The position numbers were made by a program, and so were the translations under genes. Below the pieces are notes generated by a model. It was not told the DNA's origin, made no database searches, and saw only the letters and a program-made list of their open reading frames with translations. This document shows positions 12,893 through 26,057 of a stretch of DNA of 64,000 bases, piece after piece. The stretch is from assembly GCF_039555335.1 (NCBI RefSeq), contig NC_092640.1, positions 33,659,887-33,723,886 on the forward strand. Reading direction: 5' to 3'. The stretch comes from Amphiura filiformis (Eukaryota; Echinodermata; Ophiuroidea; Amphilepidida; Amphiuridae). The number at the start of each line of letters is the position of its first letter. Positions within the stretch are counted from its first letter, which is position 1.

Positions 12893-14455
12893 ACTCCTGA
12901 CTGACCACCTTAGAAAAATATGACAACTGACTGTTTATTCCGTGTGATGAGAGTAGATACATTACAACACGATGGGACTATTTTTAAGTTTTGGCCCACT
13001 TTGACCTTCGACCCCTCATGGGAACCACAGTGGGCTTTAGAAAAATGGTTTCATTATTAAACCTTTTCCTGTAATTAAAACACTATACGCTTAGTCTTTC
13101 GCATGGTATTTTAGTACACCATTGGGCATTACAATAATGCAAAAGTAGGAATTCGAGGAAAAATTGAGGGCTCCAAATCTGATTACGCCTCTATATAACT
13201 GTGCTCTACCGCATGTGAGACTCAAGTTAACTGTATAAATAATAAAACCATATGTATATACCCGCCCATTTTTTAACAGCTGTAAAAATATGATTATATA
13301 ATCAAAGTTATTTTTTGATACCATTCACTTCGTGCGGAGACAACCAACGTTTTGTAAACATCTCAAACTGGATAAGCAGGTACGTGTATTTGTATAGTAT
13401 AAAGCAGGGTTGTTTGATTTAAATCGCGATTTACTAGTAAATCCTTTTTTTGAAATCACTGATTTAAACTAACTTCTTTATTTTTACCATTTTTGATAAA
13501 TGTAAGTTAATTTCTTTCTAAAATTGAATGTTTTACTTCAGCTTCGTTTCTACAACTTTTGGATACAAATAATTAAAATAGCTCTATGATGTCACTTCAT
13601 CTATTGCTGAAAATTCATCTTCAAGGTTTTATCCCATGATTTTGCCATTTTTTCTTTGAAATTTGCACATGTAAAAACATGTTTTGATTTTTTTTGTCAA
13701 TACCTGGTAGGATTGTGCATATGGCTAGCACTCCACTGGTACTCTTTTGACGACTTTATCATGGGGCAAAATGGGTAAAATTAGGCATGACATTGTGTCT
13801 TTTAGTGTAAGATTTTTTTATTTTTATAGGCCTTAACTTCGCCCGTGAGCTTTTTCGGAAATCATTTTTGTGTGTTTAAACTAATATAGTTGGCTTAAGA
13901 GAGATATTTCCCACCTTTGTAAGGTACATCGTGTTGGTCTATATATGACAGTTTTGTCAGAATATCCGTTTTAATTTCACCTTTTTTCACTTGCGACTGC
14001 CAAAGTGTCCAACCAGTACTTCATTTCTAATATAACCAGCAGAAATAATCGATATTTTTTATTGTGGCTTGCAAAATTATCCATCCAGGGATACATCGGG
14101 GGGGGCACTCCAACTTTGGAGGTGACGCTTATGTAGGGCTGTTAAGACCACCTTTTTCAGCGTCGCTGTCACCCAAAGACCCCATATTTTTTTACGAACA
14201 CATGTTCTGTCACCCGAAGACCCCCTATTTTTTCATTTGATCTGTCACCTAAAGACCCTTACTTGTTCAATTTTAACAGCAACTGTCATTTATCACTGAT
14301 TTTGTCACTTATTTTGAAAAAACACAGAAATTTGAAGCCATTTAGAACTAGAGATTCGATTTTCGAGGTTTCTGTTGCGCTGTTTCGGCTCTCACCCAAA
14401 AGGTCATGTTCTCACCCAATGACCCCCCCAAAAAAAAAAAACACCACTGAAACTG
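12893..14455. other. No gene; diffuse repeat pieces
   Basis: 14105-14240 has sequence shared with 49315-49640 ('tcacccaaagaccccatatt'). 12960-13030 resembles the palindrome centre near 56270. No exon. Confidence 0.5.
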
Positions 14456-14691
14456 AATACAGGGGAAAGAAGAATTACGCATCGCACACTAGCACAATTA
14501 AACATGAATTTACAAATGGAAATATTACATGCATAGGCAGATATACCAGAGTAAAAACTCCGGACATACCTGCCTGTGCGGGGACTCGAACCCCAGACCT
14601 CTCGCTTGTCGGGCGAGCGCTCTTACCACTGAGCTACACAGACTGTCCCTGATAAACAGGACTCAAGTCTGGTACTTATGGATATGAGCAG
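14456..14691 (-). mobile_element. tRNA-derived SINE, copy 1
   Basis: About 236 bp. The head at 14571-14643 is a 73-nt tRNA-like sequence with a 7-bp acceptor stem (GUCUGUG/CACAGGC), A and B boxes (TAGCTCAGTGGT and GGGTTCGAGTCCC) and a GAC anticodon position. The body then runs to 'tcttctttcccctgtat'. The same unit is at 37494-37727 at high identity, flanks included, showing it is a mobile family rather than a lone tRNA gene. Confidence 0.8.
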
Positions 14692-16413
14692 TCATGCGGG
14701 GTAAACAGTACAAATAACACATTACATACCAGTGTACGAGATCAATTAATAGAGACTTTGCGGAATGAAGTTACTGGAACTTTAACGGCAACTTCAAAAA
14801 TATCGATTCGATTTCTTGCTCAAATTCACTTCAACGCGAACGTCAGATTGGTTTCTGTACCAACAGCGTCTTGTTGTTTAAACTAGGGGAAGTGTATCAA
14901 TGGGTGATCGATAATATATTTCTGGTAGATATTGTATGTAACATATTATCAATTTTTCGTCATCAAACATTCGTTAGAACTTAAACATTACTGGAAATAG
15001 AATGGCAATAGATTAAATAACGTATATATGTTACATACAATATTGTACGTACAATACTCGGAGTCTGTGGAGCGCTTTAGTTTGAATAAACATGGATTAC
15101 ATCTCTAGGCGATGACCAATGCAATGGGAATTAGGCCTATGTTATGAGCTACACGCTAATATTATACTTCTAAACATGTTTCAATTAAATATTCTTGTGA
15201 TATGCCTATATTATTGTCCCGGATTATTATAATAAAAGCTCAATTATTATTCCAGTAAACGTTAGCTTTGTCAATTTTATATTTCCATCAGGACACAAGC
15301 CCATTTTATCTGCTTGCTCTCCATAGCACCCCCCGCCACACCACCATCACCACCTCTCCATATCATCCCCTCCCTCCATCTGTTCATCTATCCTCACTTT
15401 CCCACTCCCCAGTGGCGTTGCCAGGAGTTTTCCTTTAGGAGGGCAAGGACTCCTCTTTGCATTCTGATCGAATTAAATATATCTCCCCGAATGATCCTCA
15501 TTTTGTTCTTTAAAAACTCCCAGAATTTTGAATTTCAACTAACATATTTCTGGATGCTCCTTTTCTGACGTTCTTATTTTTTGTAACAAATAGGCCTCCT
15601 CTTTTGATAATGAATAATTTGGTTGACATAGCGTGGCACATGTTAGACCAGCTTTCTGCTGAATTGGGGTACATAATGTAGGCCTAAATGAATAAAATAA
15701 ATAATTAAATAAAATACCTGAACAGTACAAGCATATTTGGTTATATAGAGGTGTAATTATAAGACACGCAACGTTGTAAAAAAATGTTCACAGTAGCTGC
15801 AATTCGCAGATCAGGCCATTTTACGGGAACTTAATCCCCTTGGCGTTGAAGTCGAAGCCAAAACTTGGTTCCATAAGCTGATTTGGTGTACGTCATGAGC
15901 ACACACAAAAGCATATACCAAGTGTGACGTTTGGAACAAAAAATATTTTGATCTAATTCAATCAGTAATTTTCAGCAACATGTAGCATGTTTTTTACCCA
16001 AACCAAATTAGATTTCCAATAATTGGTCTATTAACTAGATAATACATAAGTGGTAATTATGTAGTCTATGAGGAAATATCCAAACTATATTGTTCTTAAT
16101 TATGACGTATTTTCATCATAATTTACGGCACACTATAGATTCTCGCGTTAACTTTAACTTCAAGCGGCTTTAATGGCAGAGTGGTTTTGAATACATAATC
16201 CTCTATAATCCTCTAGACGTTAAAGTTTGTGGTTTCTAACTTCATTTCGCAAGGTCTCTAATGATGCTTACCCGCCGACCTAATAATTATAATCATGCAA
16301 ACAAGGGAAGAGGCCTACGCATCATACACTGGAACATGGAAACATTCAAACATTACAAACTAGCGCACGAGATCAAATTAATGATGCTTAATCGTATTCT
16401 TAATATATCAATA
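14692..16413. other. No gene seen
   Basis: AT-rich, with a C-rich stretch at 15320-15410. No motif supporting a gene. Confidence 0.5.
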
Positions 16414-16477
16414 TACAGGGGAAAGAAGAATTACGCATCGCACACTAGCACAATTAAACATGAATTTACAAATGGAA
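16414..16477 (-). repeat. SINE tail fragment
   Basis: 64 bp identical in type to the 3' body of the SINE ('ggggaaagaagaattacgca', 'cacaattaaacatgaattta'), without the tRNA head. Abuts the Penelope-like fragment. Confidence 0.7.
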
Positions 16478-16564
16478 ACTGAATATTTTTTACATTTTGC
16501 TCTCACCGAATGCCAAAAATCATGCTCTCACCCAAAGACCCCATATTTTTTTACATTTTGCATG

Positions 16565-17082
16565 GCCCTCAATCGTGGTAAGAAAGACACTAAACCAGCC
16601 AACGAAGACACCACGTCTTCTGGTACCAAGACTTATGTCACCATTTCCTATCATGGGGATGTTTCAGAGAAGTTAAAGAGGGTATATCGCGATCACGGCA
16701 TCACTACCCACTTCAAGCCAACTAATACCCTGCGGCAGTCGCTAGTGCATCCAAAGGACAAGCAGCCTAAGGGCCGCATAAGTGGTGTAGTTTACGGTGT
16801 CCAATGCGCGGAAGATCAGTTGTGCCAAGAACATTACATTGGCGAAACCGGCCAACCCTTGCAGAGCCGCATGTCCCAACATCGACCACCAGTTCAAGTG
16901 GCAACGATTCAGCTGTCTACAAACATCTTGACGGCAGCGGGCACTGTTTTGACATTGACGACATTGTCATTTTGGACCGTGAACCCAGTTGGTATGAACG
17001 GGGAGTCAAAGAAGCAGTGTGGGTACGAGCCGAACAACGTCGATCTTCAACAGGAGTTAGAGTTAATCTGTCACATGGTTAG
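16565..17082 (+). pseudogene. Penelope-like element C-terminus (GIY-YIG endonuclease), frameshifted
   Basis: In one frame (to about 16885) it reads VSEKLKRVYRDHGI, FKPTNTLRQSLVHPKDK and then YGVQCAEDQLCQEHYIGETG, the linker and the GIY-YIG core (YIGETGQPLQSRMSQHR). A frameshift near 16885 moves the rest to another frame: SAVYKHLDGSGHCFDIDD, VILDREPSWYERGVKEA, ending VNLSHG and a stop. This order (thumb, Cys-bearing YxxxC..C, YIGET.R, E-W-RG-KEA) matches the C-terminal endonuclease of Penelope-like retroelements, which nick target DNA for reverse transcription. The reverse transcriptase core is absent, so this is a 5'-truncated dead copy. Confidence 0.75.
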
Positions 17083-17884
17083 GATCGGGTCATCAAACTT
17101 CCTCATCGATTGACCTCGGATGACCCTAAATCATCCACCCAGTTGAAGGCCAAAGGTTTTGACCGCAACGTTGGTGATTCTATCTAACCAAAAGTGAGTT
17201 TTTCTGGTTGACCATATTTAATTAATCATGATTTGAACAAATGCCAGATGACTGAAAGTATACATAGTGTTACTTGAATACGAGGCTTTTTCCTAAGGGT
17301 CATTATATTATTATCATAAACACATTGCTTGCACAGGGACAGTAAAAGCTTAAGAGATGAAATCAAAACTGACCGGAGGTCGATCGCCGGATCCGGGCGG
17401 TTCCATCCGGTTGGAGCCGGTTTCTATTGTTCTAAGCAATGAAACGCGGTTCAACAGCCGGTAACCTGCGGTAGGTTTTGATTACATCCCTATGTTCAAC
17501 GACCGGCGGTCGAGTTTTGATTATATCCCTAAATTCAAACATACCTAAATTATATATACAATAAATGACGAAGTTATGTAGAAGGTTCGTGAGAAATTTC
17601 GCAAAAATGCTATTAACCAGGTCAGGCAGCCATTAAATGAGTCGTGAATATAAAACGAATGAAGAAAGCAACTTGTGAATAAATTAGTCTGAATTTAATC
17701 CGGTCAATAAGGCACTACATCTAATTAGGTCCTATAGGGCCATTGGTGCCCCGATAGGTACCGATGACTCTTTCTATCGTACCCTGAACATTTGCATAGT
17801 GCTTGATACATACATTATGCTTGATACAATTTATTACATCTGCAGGGTATGATATCAAGAGTCATCAGTACCTAACCTAACCTA

Positions 17885-18470
17885 AGAAAAACCTCACCTT
17901 TTGGTTATATGGAATCACCCCGGTTGCGACCAAAACTTTTGGTATTCAGCTGGGTGGATGACCTAGAGTCGTCATTAGATGACCCGATTTAAACCATGTG
18001 ACAAGTTAACTCTATTCATGCTATTGCCCCAGGGGCGTAGCCAGCTTTCTTGGTCGGGGGGGGGGCAAAGGGCCTTTTTGGGATGATGTGCGCGCGTAGC
18101 GTGAAAAAAATGATATTTTACACTATTTTTGCCCATTATCTGGCTAAAAAGGGGCTTTGCTGTTACAATGTGCGCGCGTAGCGCGGAAAATTTTGTATTT
18201 TACACTATTTTGGCCCTGAATTTTGCTAGAAAAGGGCTCCTTGCCCTTTTCTTTTCCTTTGCCCTCCTGATTTTCTCTTTTCATTTTTTGTCAGAGGGGC
18301 ACTTTTTTTTTTTTTTTTTTGTCAGGGGGCACTCTGCCCCCCGCTGGCTACGCTACTGTATTGCCCCTGCTCTTGTTTAGAAGGTTAAGGGTTGTTCGGC
18401 CCATACACTCAATGCTTCTTTAACTCCCCGTTCAAACCAACAGGATTCACGGTCCTATAGCACTGTTGGT
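17885..18470 (-). pseudogene. Second Penelope-like 3' fragment, inverted, split by a MITE
   Basis: On the minus strand it reads ERGVKEALSVWAEQ (about 18470-18420). Then, after the hAT MITE at 18030-18358, it continues with 'cttgtcacatggt' and the 3' untranslated part (shared 'tcatccaccca' and 'tgattc' motifs with 17083-17190). Several frame breaks. Confidence 0.65.
18030..18358. mobile_element. hAT-type MITE with 8-bp target duplication
   Basis: 329 bp, ends CAGGGGCGTAGCCAGC and GCTGGCTACGCTACTG, flanked by TATTGCCC on both sides. Contains poly-G and poly-T runs and two 'gcgcgcgtagcg' repeats. It sits within a Penelope-like relic (minus-strand copy), so it is younger than that relic. Confidence 0.85.
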
Positions 18471-18526
18471 TTGAACGGGGAGTTAAAGAAGCATTTGGTG
18501 TACGGGCCGAACAACCCTTAATGACA
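18465..18526 (+). pseudogene. Third Penelope-like endonuclease scrap
   Basis: Codes FERGVKEAFGVRAEQP on the plus strand, the same conserved piece as the two copies above. With the minus-strand copy it forms a head-to-head hairpin (18385-18526). Confidence 0.6.
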
Positions 18527-18577
18527 ACGTTTTTTCAATCCAATATAAAGAAAAACGAAAAAAAAGGAAACTAAGAC

Positions 18578-18609
<32 letters not shown>

Positions 18610-19599
18610 GCAACAACAAAAACATGCCATATCCCGTCTGACACTAGTCTGAAGACCTGGCCGAAGGAATCAGACCTTTTCCCATCCGATAGAAAGCATC
18701 CAAAGGGCCACACACAGCGACTACGCCAGGTAAATAATTATATTGTACAGGCAGGAAAACTAAATCAATACACGTGTATCTGCTATGCACGCCGCTCTAT
18801 AACACTACTCAAAATAGAGTTGACATTTCTATTCGCTCCTAATCAATGATAACTAATCTATTGTTAGTAACGACCAAAGAGAATAAAAAAAATCCTACAT
18901 TGTTTGAGGTGACAATAAAATAAGCAGTGTCTCACCGTCTCTATAGAATTCCTGAACGATTAAATCACATGCTGGCAATGGGATAATTTGAAGTAACCGC
19001 TCATGCTCTTGTCCTTTTCAGGTGGGGTAGGGGAATTGGGCCACCGAGTTGTGCAATAGCGTAGAGTGGTGTATCTATTATTTGATATTCAGACGATAGA
19101 TCTTTGGATACCGGGGTAGAAAATGATGAATATCTCCCCTTATTTTTGCTTTATAGAAAAACCAATTGTAAATCTTGCACTTGAATATATGTGTCAAAAG
19201 GACTTGATATTGTTAAGTGTGCGTATTGACAAACAACGGTGCGTTATGAAATAAAAATCAAAACTGACAAAAAATCGGATTTTATATGCACCCTCGTTCG
19301 TCAACCCTGCAGGATTACGAAACATAACACGGTACTAGCGCAGTGTAGACCACTGGTGGAGGTAGTGACCAGGCTATTGTCAATAGCCTTTTGTCGGAGG
19401 TCCCTCGGCCCATAGTCTCAAATCTATTAAACAGGAACAAAATGGCCATTCGTGGCTGTTGATGAACTTGTGGATTCGATCCTACCATCATGGTGATTTC
19501 TGCCATGAAGATATCGGGGTGATGACACTGTACCGCATAGCTGTAAGTAGTATGTTACTCTGAAACATGCTTGGGATCTGGCCGTAAGGAAAATTCCTC

Positions 19600-19690
19600 T
19601 CCTATTGACCTTAGTTAACCGTAGGTCATCCACATGCACCGAAGACCAAAGGTTTTGGTTGCAGCGGCGGTGATTCCGTAGCCGCGCGGG
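19600..19690. repeat. Penelope-like 3' end scrap
   Basis: 'aggtcatccacatgcaccga' followed by 'ccaaaggttttggttgcag' and 'ggtgattccgta' parallels 17130-17190. Abuts the dispersed repeat at 19675. Confidence 0.45.
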
Positions 19691-19982
19691 GGTGCGACGC
19701 AACTCCCAAATGCCGATCCAAAAAGGTAACTTTTTGTTCACGTAGTTCATTTCTAATGCCACTTCCACGCACATCTCAAATGCACAGTGTATCCCTTACA
19801 TACCGTGTGTCTTGAATAGATATTGTAGTCCACCAACCCTGTTGTTAAGAGACTATGAAATAATTCCTAATATCTCATACCCTCGTTTGTATGCCTTGTT
19901 CTAATCCTGCTCAACATGACAAAGACTATTTAGCCAATTTAATCTTGTAATGAGACTGTAGAGTGTATTAAAAATTTAGCCG
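19675..19982 (+). repeat. Dispersed repeat family E, copy 2
   Basis: Second copy of the element at 182-484, diverged by scattered substitutions. Joined at its left to the Penelope-like scrap, suggesting the family may be the downstream part of that retroelement. Confidence 0.75.
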
Positions 19983-21081
19983 TTTTTCCCATCATGTTTA
20001 CTATCGGATACTGGGCACCACATGATTATAACATGCTTTACTGATTGGTTAGCAATTGTTTACTAAGTGATATGGCTGGGCATATAGGAAAAATACACTG
20101 GATATTTTACTACAGCCAATTTACTGCCTAAAGCCGGGGCCAAATAAAACTTATAAAAATATTCTTGAACATGATATAAGCAGTAACCTTCATGATTCAT
20201 AGAATTTGAATACATATCTACCCAGTAATGTTTGCTTATATTTTCTGTCAATATGACAAATTTGGGCATTTAATTCTCTCATCTTCCCCTGGTTTTTGAA
20301 AGTATAGGTCAATGATAGGTGTCCATGTTATTACGCTGCAGTGTATATGAGTAGGCATCCCATCAAGATCAAGATAGTTATAGTGACATAACATGCTTAT
20401 CTATCTGCAAGACCTTATATATCTGCATGGTAAATTGAATATTATGGTGATATTTGTTTTAAGGATGAAACGATTTTCGCCTTTTACATAGAAATTAGAA
20501 CAAATTACTGTACAAGCTGTATCAAAAAGTTTGGTAACCAGCAGTTGTGATAGTTATTGAAAGCCTGATTCTTCCATACGCAATATTGGATCCCCTTAAA
20601 TGATAAAATGACCAGACCATAAATATATTGTATAATGACTGTTTATGACATTAATCAACAAATTATGCGGATTCTATGTTGCATTTTGATGTGACAGTTA
20701 TGTCCATAATCACTGGAAACTTATGTGTACCAATCATTTTAATACAGCCTGTACACCTGATCCGTCAACGTTGTCTTTTTTTTTTAAAGATAATTCTTGT
20801 TTATGTTGAAATCAATCCTTTTTTAAAAGGAACATTCACAAAAGGTCCACCTTGAACGTTGAAAGTAGCAATTTTTTGAAGGAAAATTTACAAAGGGTAA
20901 CATTTTAGCTCCCCGTATCCCCAATATTATTGTTTTAGAGTAAAGAGTAAATATAAGAGTAACATTATCATGATTATTATACTACAGGTTCTTTAAAGTG
21001 TTATGCAATCTTCTTGGCAGATTTTGTTCCCAAGGAATTATTTCCCTGCCCATGAGATAAGGTTATCAGTTTGTCATCATT

Positions 21082-21324
21082 AGGAAACGAATTTGGAGAA
21101 AACCTTCTGTTAATAAAACACTACGCTGAGCTATCAGCCTGGGTGATTCACGCTCCAGTAATTTCAGATGATTGAGCTCAGTAATACATCAAAGAATGTC
21201 TTCCAATTCATGAAAACAAATAGATAATCAGCTTATCGGATTAAAAGCTTAGAGGGAAGGTCTTGCTGCTCAGCGAGTGTTTGTAATTATCATCAGGTTT
21301 TCTCCAAATTCATTCTCTAATGCA
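21082..21324. repeat. Foldback repeat
   Basis: The arms 'gaatttggagaaaacct' and 'aggttttctccaaattc' bound about 240 bp in an otherwise unique region. Confidence 0.55.
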
Positions 21325-22135
21325 TAGCGGCTTATTATGAACCGTATGATAATCAGTTACATCAGGTGATCTTGTTCAGTATAGCTTTCCAGAAAGTGAC
21401 TTTCTTGTGAACTTTGATACAATTGGTTCCCTTAGACTGGTTCTATTTTGGAAATATGTGCTTATTTAAGCATCAAGCGGCAAGTTCGCATTAAAAGCTG
21501 GCAACCAAATTATTTTTGTTAATTCGGGTATGCTGAATTCAAAAACTAATACACCAATTGATAAAAATGGACATAATTTTTACTGATTTTAATTCATGTT
21601 TTTAATCAGTTTATGTTTTCTGTGAAGGTTGAAATTACTTTTCTGGCTAAGACAGCAAATATCCGAGTTAGAAATTCTTAGCAAAGAAAATAAATTTGAA
21701 GGTTTAGCAAACGCAAAATCATGAATTCCAACGACAAAAAGATATTAAAGTAGACAAAATGGAAATCAAGTTGAGAATTGTAAAGATATTTTCAATCGAA
21801 TTTATTTGTATATTGCCCGAGATGATTGGCTACACATAATACGATACATTTTAAATCGCAGTTTGCCGCGGGAGAGGTCATAAAGCACACCCCAGAGTAC
21901 GATGGTTATATTTGCAAAGGTCGCGTACGTTAATAATATGACCTTCAACGGAAAACGCGCATGATGGCTCTCCGACTGAAAACGGAAAAGTTCGGAAAAC
22001 TGCGTTATTTATTCAGTAAGCTAGGGGGTCAAATTGGCAGACAAAAATGTCATATCATTTTGAGCGAAAATACAGCTTATTAAGCAAATGTGAACATGGG
22101 GTCATTGGTTTAAATGTTTTCTTAGAATATTAAGC

Positions 22136-22549
22136 TAACACCTCAGCTACTTTTTCATAATTATGCTACTTAATGGAAAAATGATCAAATGTTCGTCTGT
22201 TTTCATCGGTTGTTACAGATTGAGTATCACTTGGCAAAAGTACCTCTTTCATCTATAATTGAACAGGGGAAAGTTATTCGTGGATATGATGTCAGGTATA
22301 ATCAAGGATTCTCGAGTACTAATATACTATAGGATAAGCCACTCGTTTGCGCAAATGAAGTCAGTCACACACTCAATGCGCGATCGTGCATGCGATGGCT
22401 TGCGCTGTGTAGGAGTGTATCACCTGTAGAAGAGATGATGCATGTTTACGTCATCGTTTAAAAAAATTAAATTGCGAAAACTGACGAACATTTGGTTTTT
22501 TTTTCCCATTACTATCATATTGTGAAAAACCAAGTAGCTGAGAAGTTAC
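22136..22549. repeat. Foldback repeat
   Basis: Imperfect inverted arms of about 65 bp, sharing 'ctcagctact' and 'aaatgttcgtc'. No coding capacity seen. Confidence 0.55.
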
Positions 22550-23271
22550 TCAATATGCTAGGAAAATATTATCTGCGATAATGATGTTGACTTTGGCTAA
22601 ATCAGCTGTATTTTTTCTTTTAAGAGTACGTAAAATAGCACTCGACGTCCGCTTTGGTGTACTGAAAATGCACAGCAACTGTCCATCAAATACGAACTTG
22701 TCAATTGAATACGGATAAGTCTGTTCCACGGTGGCAGAAGTACGTACAACGTTGTTGTGCGAACGTGCGTAAATTTTAGGCTAATATACCTGAGCGTTAC
22801 CAGGGCGTTACTATGTGTACTGAAAAAGCATAGCAACTGTCACTCAAACTGCCGATGTGTCAATTAAACTGCCGTAAAGTGACTTCACTTTTTATACAGG
22901 GTTTGAATACGAGTGTCACGGCCCTGTTATAATCAAAGCATATTTGAAGCCGATACAACACCTTTGGCCGGAGCAATATGACGTTTTACCTATTGAATAA
23001 TGAAAGGCGACCTCGTCCATACTTGGTGTCCGATTTAACATTGTCTGTATTTTAGGGTTTTGTTTCCTTCAATTTGGTATATTTTCGGGGTAAGCTTTTG
23101 GAACCCCTGCTGCACATCTCCACCCAAATCCTAAATGCACCCTAAGTAATTATTCCCAAGTATAGCATATATAGCGATATGATTATAATATATATATTCT
23201 GTGCTGCAATTCTTTATAAGTGTTTTACTAGAAGAGATACTTAAACTATACTATAATTATTGTTTTCCATA

Positions 23272-23697
23272 GTTTGAACAGGTTGTAACCACTGTTTTAA
23301 CAGTTTGTAACCACTGTTTTAACAGTTTGTAACCACTGTTTTAACAGTTTGTAACCACTGTTTTAACAGTTTGTAACCACTGTTTTAACAGTTTGTAACC
23401 ACTGTTTTAAAAGTTTGTAACCACTGTTTCAACAGTTTGTAGCCACTGTTTCAACAGTTTGTAACCACTGTTTCAACAGTTTGTAACCACTATTTCAACG
23501 GTTTGGAACCACTGTTTTAACAGTTTGTAACCACTGTTTTAACAGTTTGTAATCACTGTTTTAACAGTTTGTAATCACTGTTTTAACAGTTTGTAACCAC
23601 TGTTTCAACAGTTTGCAACCACTGTTTCAACAGTTTGTAACCACTGCTTTAACAGTGTGTAGCCACTGTTTTAACAGATTGTAACTACTGTTTTAAT
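23272..23697 (+). repeat. 22-bp minisatellite, about 19 copies
   Basis: Unit CAGTTTGTAACCACTGTTTT with AA, head to tail, with scattered variants (TTTC, GTAGCC, GTAATC). Each unit contains a short dyad (AACAGT..ACTGTT), so the array can form many small hairpins. Confidence 0.95.
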
Positions 23698-24798
23698 TAC
23701 TGCATCGGCCGTCTCAAATGAAGTGATTCCTGTCCATATATTGTAGAAACAGCAGAAATGAGTCGATTTAGCGTCTATAATATCGCGGAGGTCTGTCAAT
23801 CTATAGAGTAGGATAAAAGTAACAGATCATTGCATAAATCCACTGTTTTTGGTTCAGAAAACTGAGAAAATACTTGAAGAGTTTGTTTCCAAAGGCATTC
23901 CAATAGCTGGTATATTTTTACATGTTTAAAGTTTAAAATGACATTTAACGATTGGAATGGATATGTTTGTAACTCAAGCTTATTCTCTAACTCTTTTCAA
24001 TATCATTTTGTCTCCTAAAAGTCTCCAATGCCAGGTTTAAAAATGAATAATAGTTGCTGACTTGCCGTAAACCGTCCATATACAGGGGGAGCCTGAAAGA
24101 ACTACACTCTCGAAAAAATGATAACTAACATGAACCACAAAAGGAACTTCGTGTGGTTCAAAATGAATCAGCTTTCACATATTTTTGATTTTTTTAAATA
24201 TTGACCTTTGCATTTTGGAAACCCAAAAAGGCATTAGTCTATTCATTATTCAGCATCCAGTTGCAAAATTTACCCATGTTTCCTCTTTTGTAATCAAAAT
24301 ACGCGCCAATCTACAAATCCCTCTTACGTTTCATAACAATGGGGGTAATTTACCCTAGAATGAGTTCTAATGGTTATTTTCCGGTTAATAAACTTAGTGA
24401 TATGGTCAGTATTTTCAAATCGTTGGATACATAAAAACACTCTTAATGTCGACATTTTGGTCTGGATTGAACGTTGTCATTTCTGGTTAAATCAATGTAG
24501 TTCGCGAATAATAAGGTCAATTTCAAAATTAAAAGAGGATTTCAAGCACACTATATATTAACATGATTAATGTGCGGAACAAAGACAATTTTCAAGAGTA
24601 TCATTTTTTCAGACTCATCCTGTCGAATCTGCGAGGCGCCGAGCGCGGGCAGCGACAATAGCAAACTAGCAATCTTCCTCATAATAGCTGTCTATACCGT
24701 GTATTCAAAATATGTCACGATATGGTTAAGGGGATTTTAAGTCACTTATTGATGTCAAATAAAACATAGAAGTGGTTTTACTTTATTATCATCAACTT

Positions 24799-24963
24799 AT
24801 GCGGCCCATACACGTTCAATCTTATTGATCAATATCAAAGACCTGAGATACAAGAGTGGATACAAAATCTACCATTGAACACGCACAATGGTAGATTTTG
24901 TATCCACTTCTGCGTCTAGGGTCCCCAATATTGATCAATATTTTGATCGAGCATGGGCCGCAT
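24799..24963. repeat. Foldback repeat
   Basis: ATGCGGCCCAT and its complement bound 165 bp. The centre is a strong hairpin, 'tacaaaatctaccatt' with a short loop. Confidence 0.65.
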
Positions 24964-25293
24964 TAGACATTAAACAAAGTTTATTACTGAGTAGGCCTAG
25001 CTGAATCTATATTGCCCTTGGATGAGTTTTGTTTTTACCGATTTTTGCAGAGCGCAGAGGGCGACTTTGTCGGGTTTTTTTATAAGTGTAAAGTCACTTT
25101 TCCAATAGAGGCCTTGCATGCTTTTATCGATTGGCTCCAAACAAAGGATTTGAACGAGTGTCCTTCACCGTAATCATGGCGCAGTGCAGTCCATTCAATC
25201 AAACGATGAGACGAACTTTCGCAGTAGATTGCAATCATGCTTTTGTTGAATGCATTTGAGAAGTTCGCCATATTTACGGTATGATACGTCTTA

Positions 25294-25925
25294 GGCTGAG
25301 TTCACATAGAAGTATACGGTATATGGTATTCGCTATACGAAATACGCTCATTCGATCAGGCTGAGTTCATATAGGGTATACTATGTGAACTCAGCCTGAT
25401 CGAATGAGCGCATTTCGTATAGCGATTAGCGAGTCTAAACATGATAGGTCTTTTTACCAATTTTTCTTCGTCTAATCAAATGCTTGTAAGTTTACTTCTT
25501 GAGGTCACATTTCATTCAATGAGGTGTCATAATGTGCAGAATTAGATAGTGCATCTATTAAAAAAAAAGAATTTACCCACATATGGTTAGTTTTAAAATT
25601 AGGACGGTATACGCTGCACTAAAATCGAACACGCACGATTCCCACTTATTCCCACTATACTACTATACGCAGGTATACGGCCTTTTCGAATAGTGCCCTC
25701 TTATGTGACCCGGTACTATGAAATTACCTTGCTCGATTTAAGCTATACGCGTATACCTGCAAAACGTGCACCGTATACCCGAATAGTATACTTCTATGTG
25801 ATCGTAGCCTTATGTGACCCGGTACTATGAAATTGTCTTGCTCGATTTAAGCTATACGCGTGCACCTGCAAAACGTGCACCGTATACCCGAATAGTATAC
25901 TTCTATGTGAACGCAGCCTTATGCA
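25294..25925. repeat. Inverted and direct repeats next to the TM exon
   Basis: 'ggctgagttcacatag' and its complement form a foldback at 25294-25420. A roughly 110-bp unit starting 'ttatgtgacccggtactatg' occurs at 25701 and 25811. Units share 'gtatacttctatgtga'. Confidence 0.65.
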
Positions 25926-26057
25926 CAACCTCTGTAGCCCTCTCTGTAGTCGCTACCCGGATTCGCGCGGAGAGTCTCGTAAGGGACTTCACATAATTTC
26001 GTATGGACGGTTTATAACAATCAGTATGCGACAATGCGATGGCATATAACTACTTAC

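Larger units (their letters stand above)
19983..23271. other. Mostly unique, no gene assigned
   Basis: Contains the two foldbacks listed. As downstream sequence of the TSP3 gene it could hold its last exons or 3' UTR, but no exon was recognised. Confidence 0.5.

Noticed and set aside
22597..22836. Candidate downstream exon of the TSP3 gene
   Set aside because: Minus-strand open frame of 79 codons has no recognisable acceptor in the needed phase and no cytoplasmic-tail-like features; cannot be supported.
23272..23697. Possible CRISPR array
   Set aside because: Units are contiguous 22-bp repeats without unique spacers, in a eukaryotic genome.
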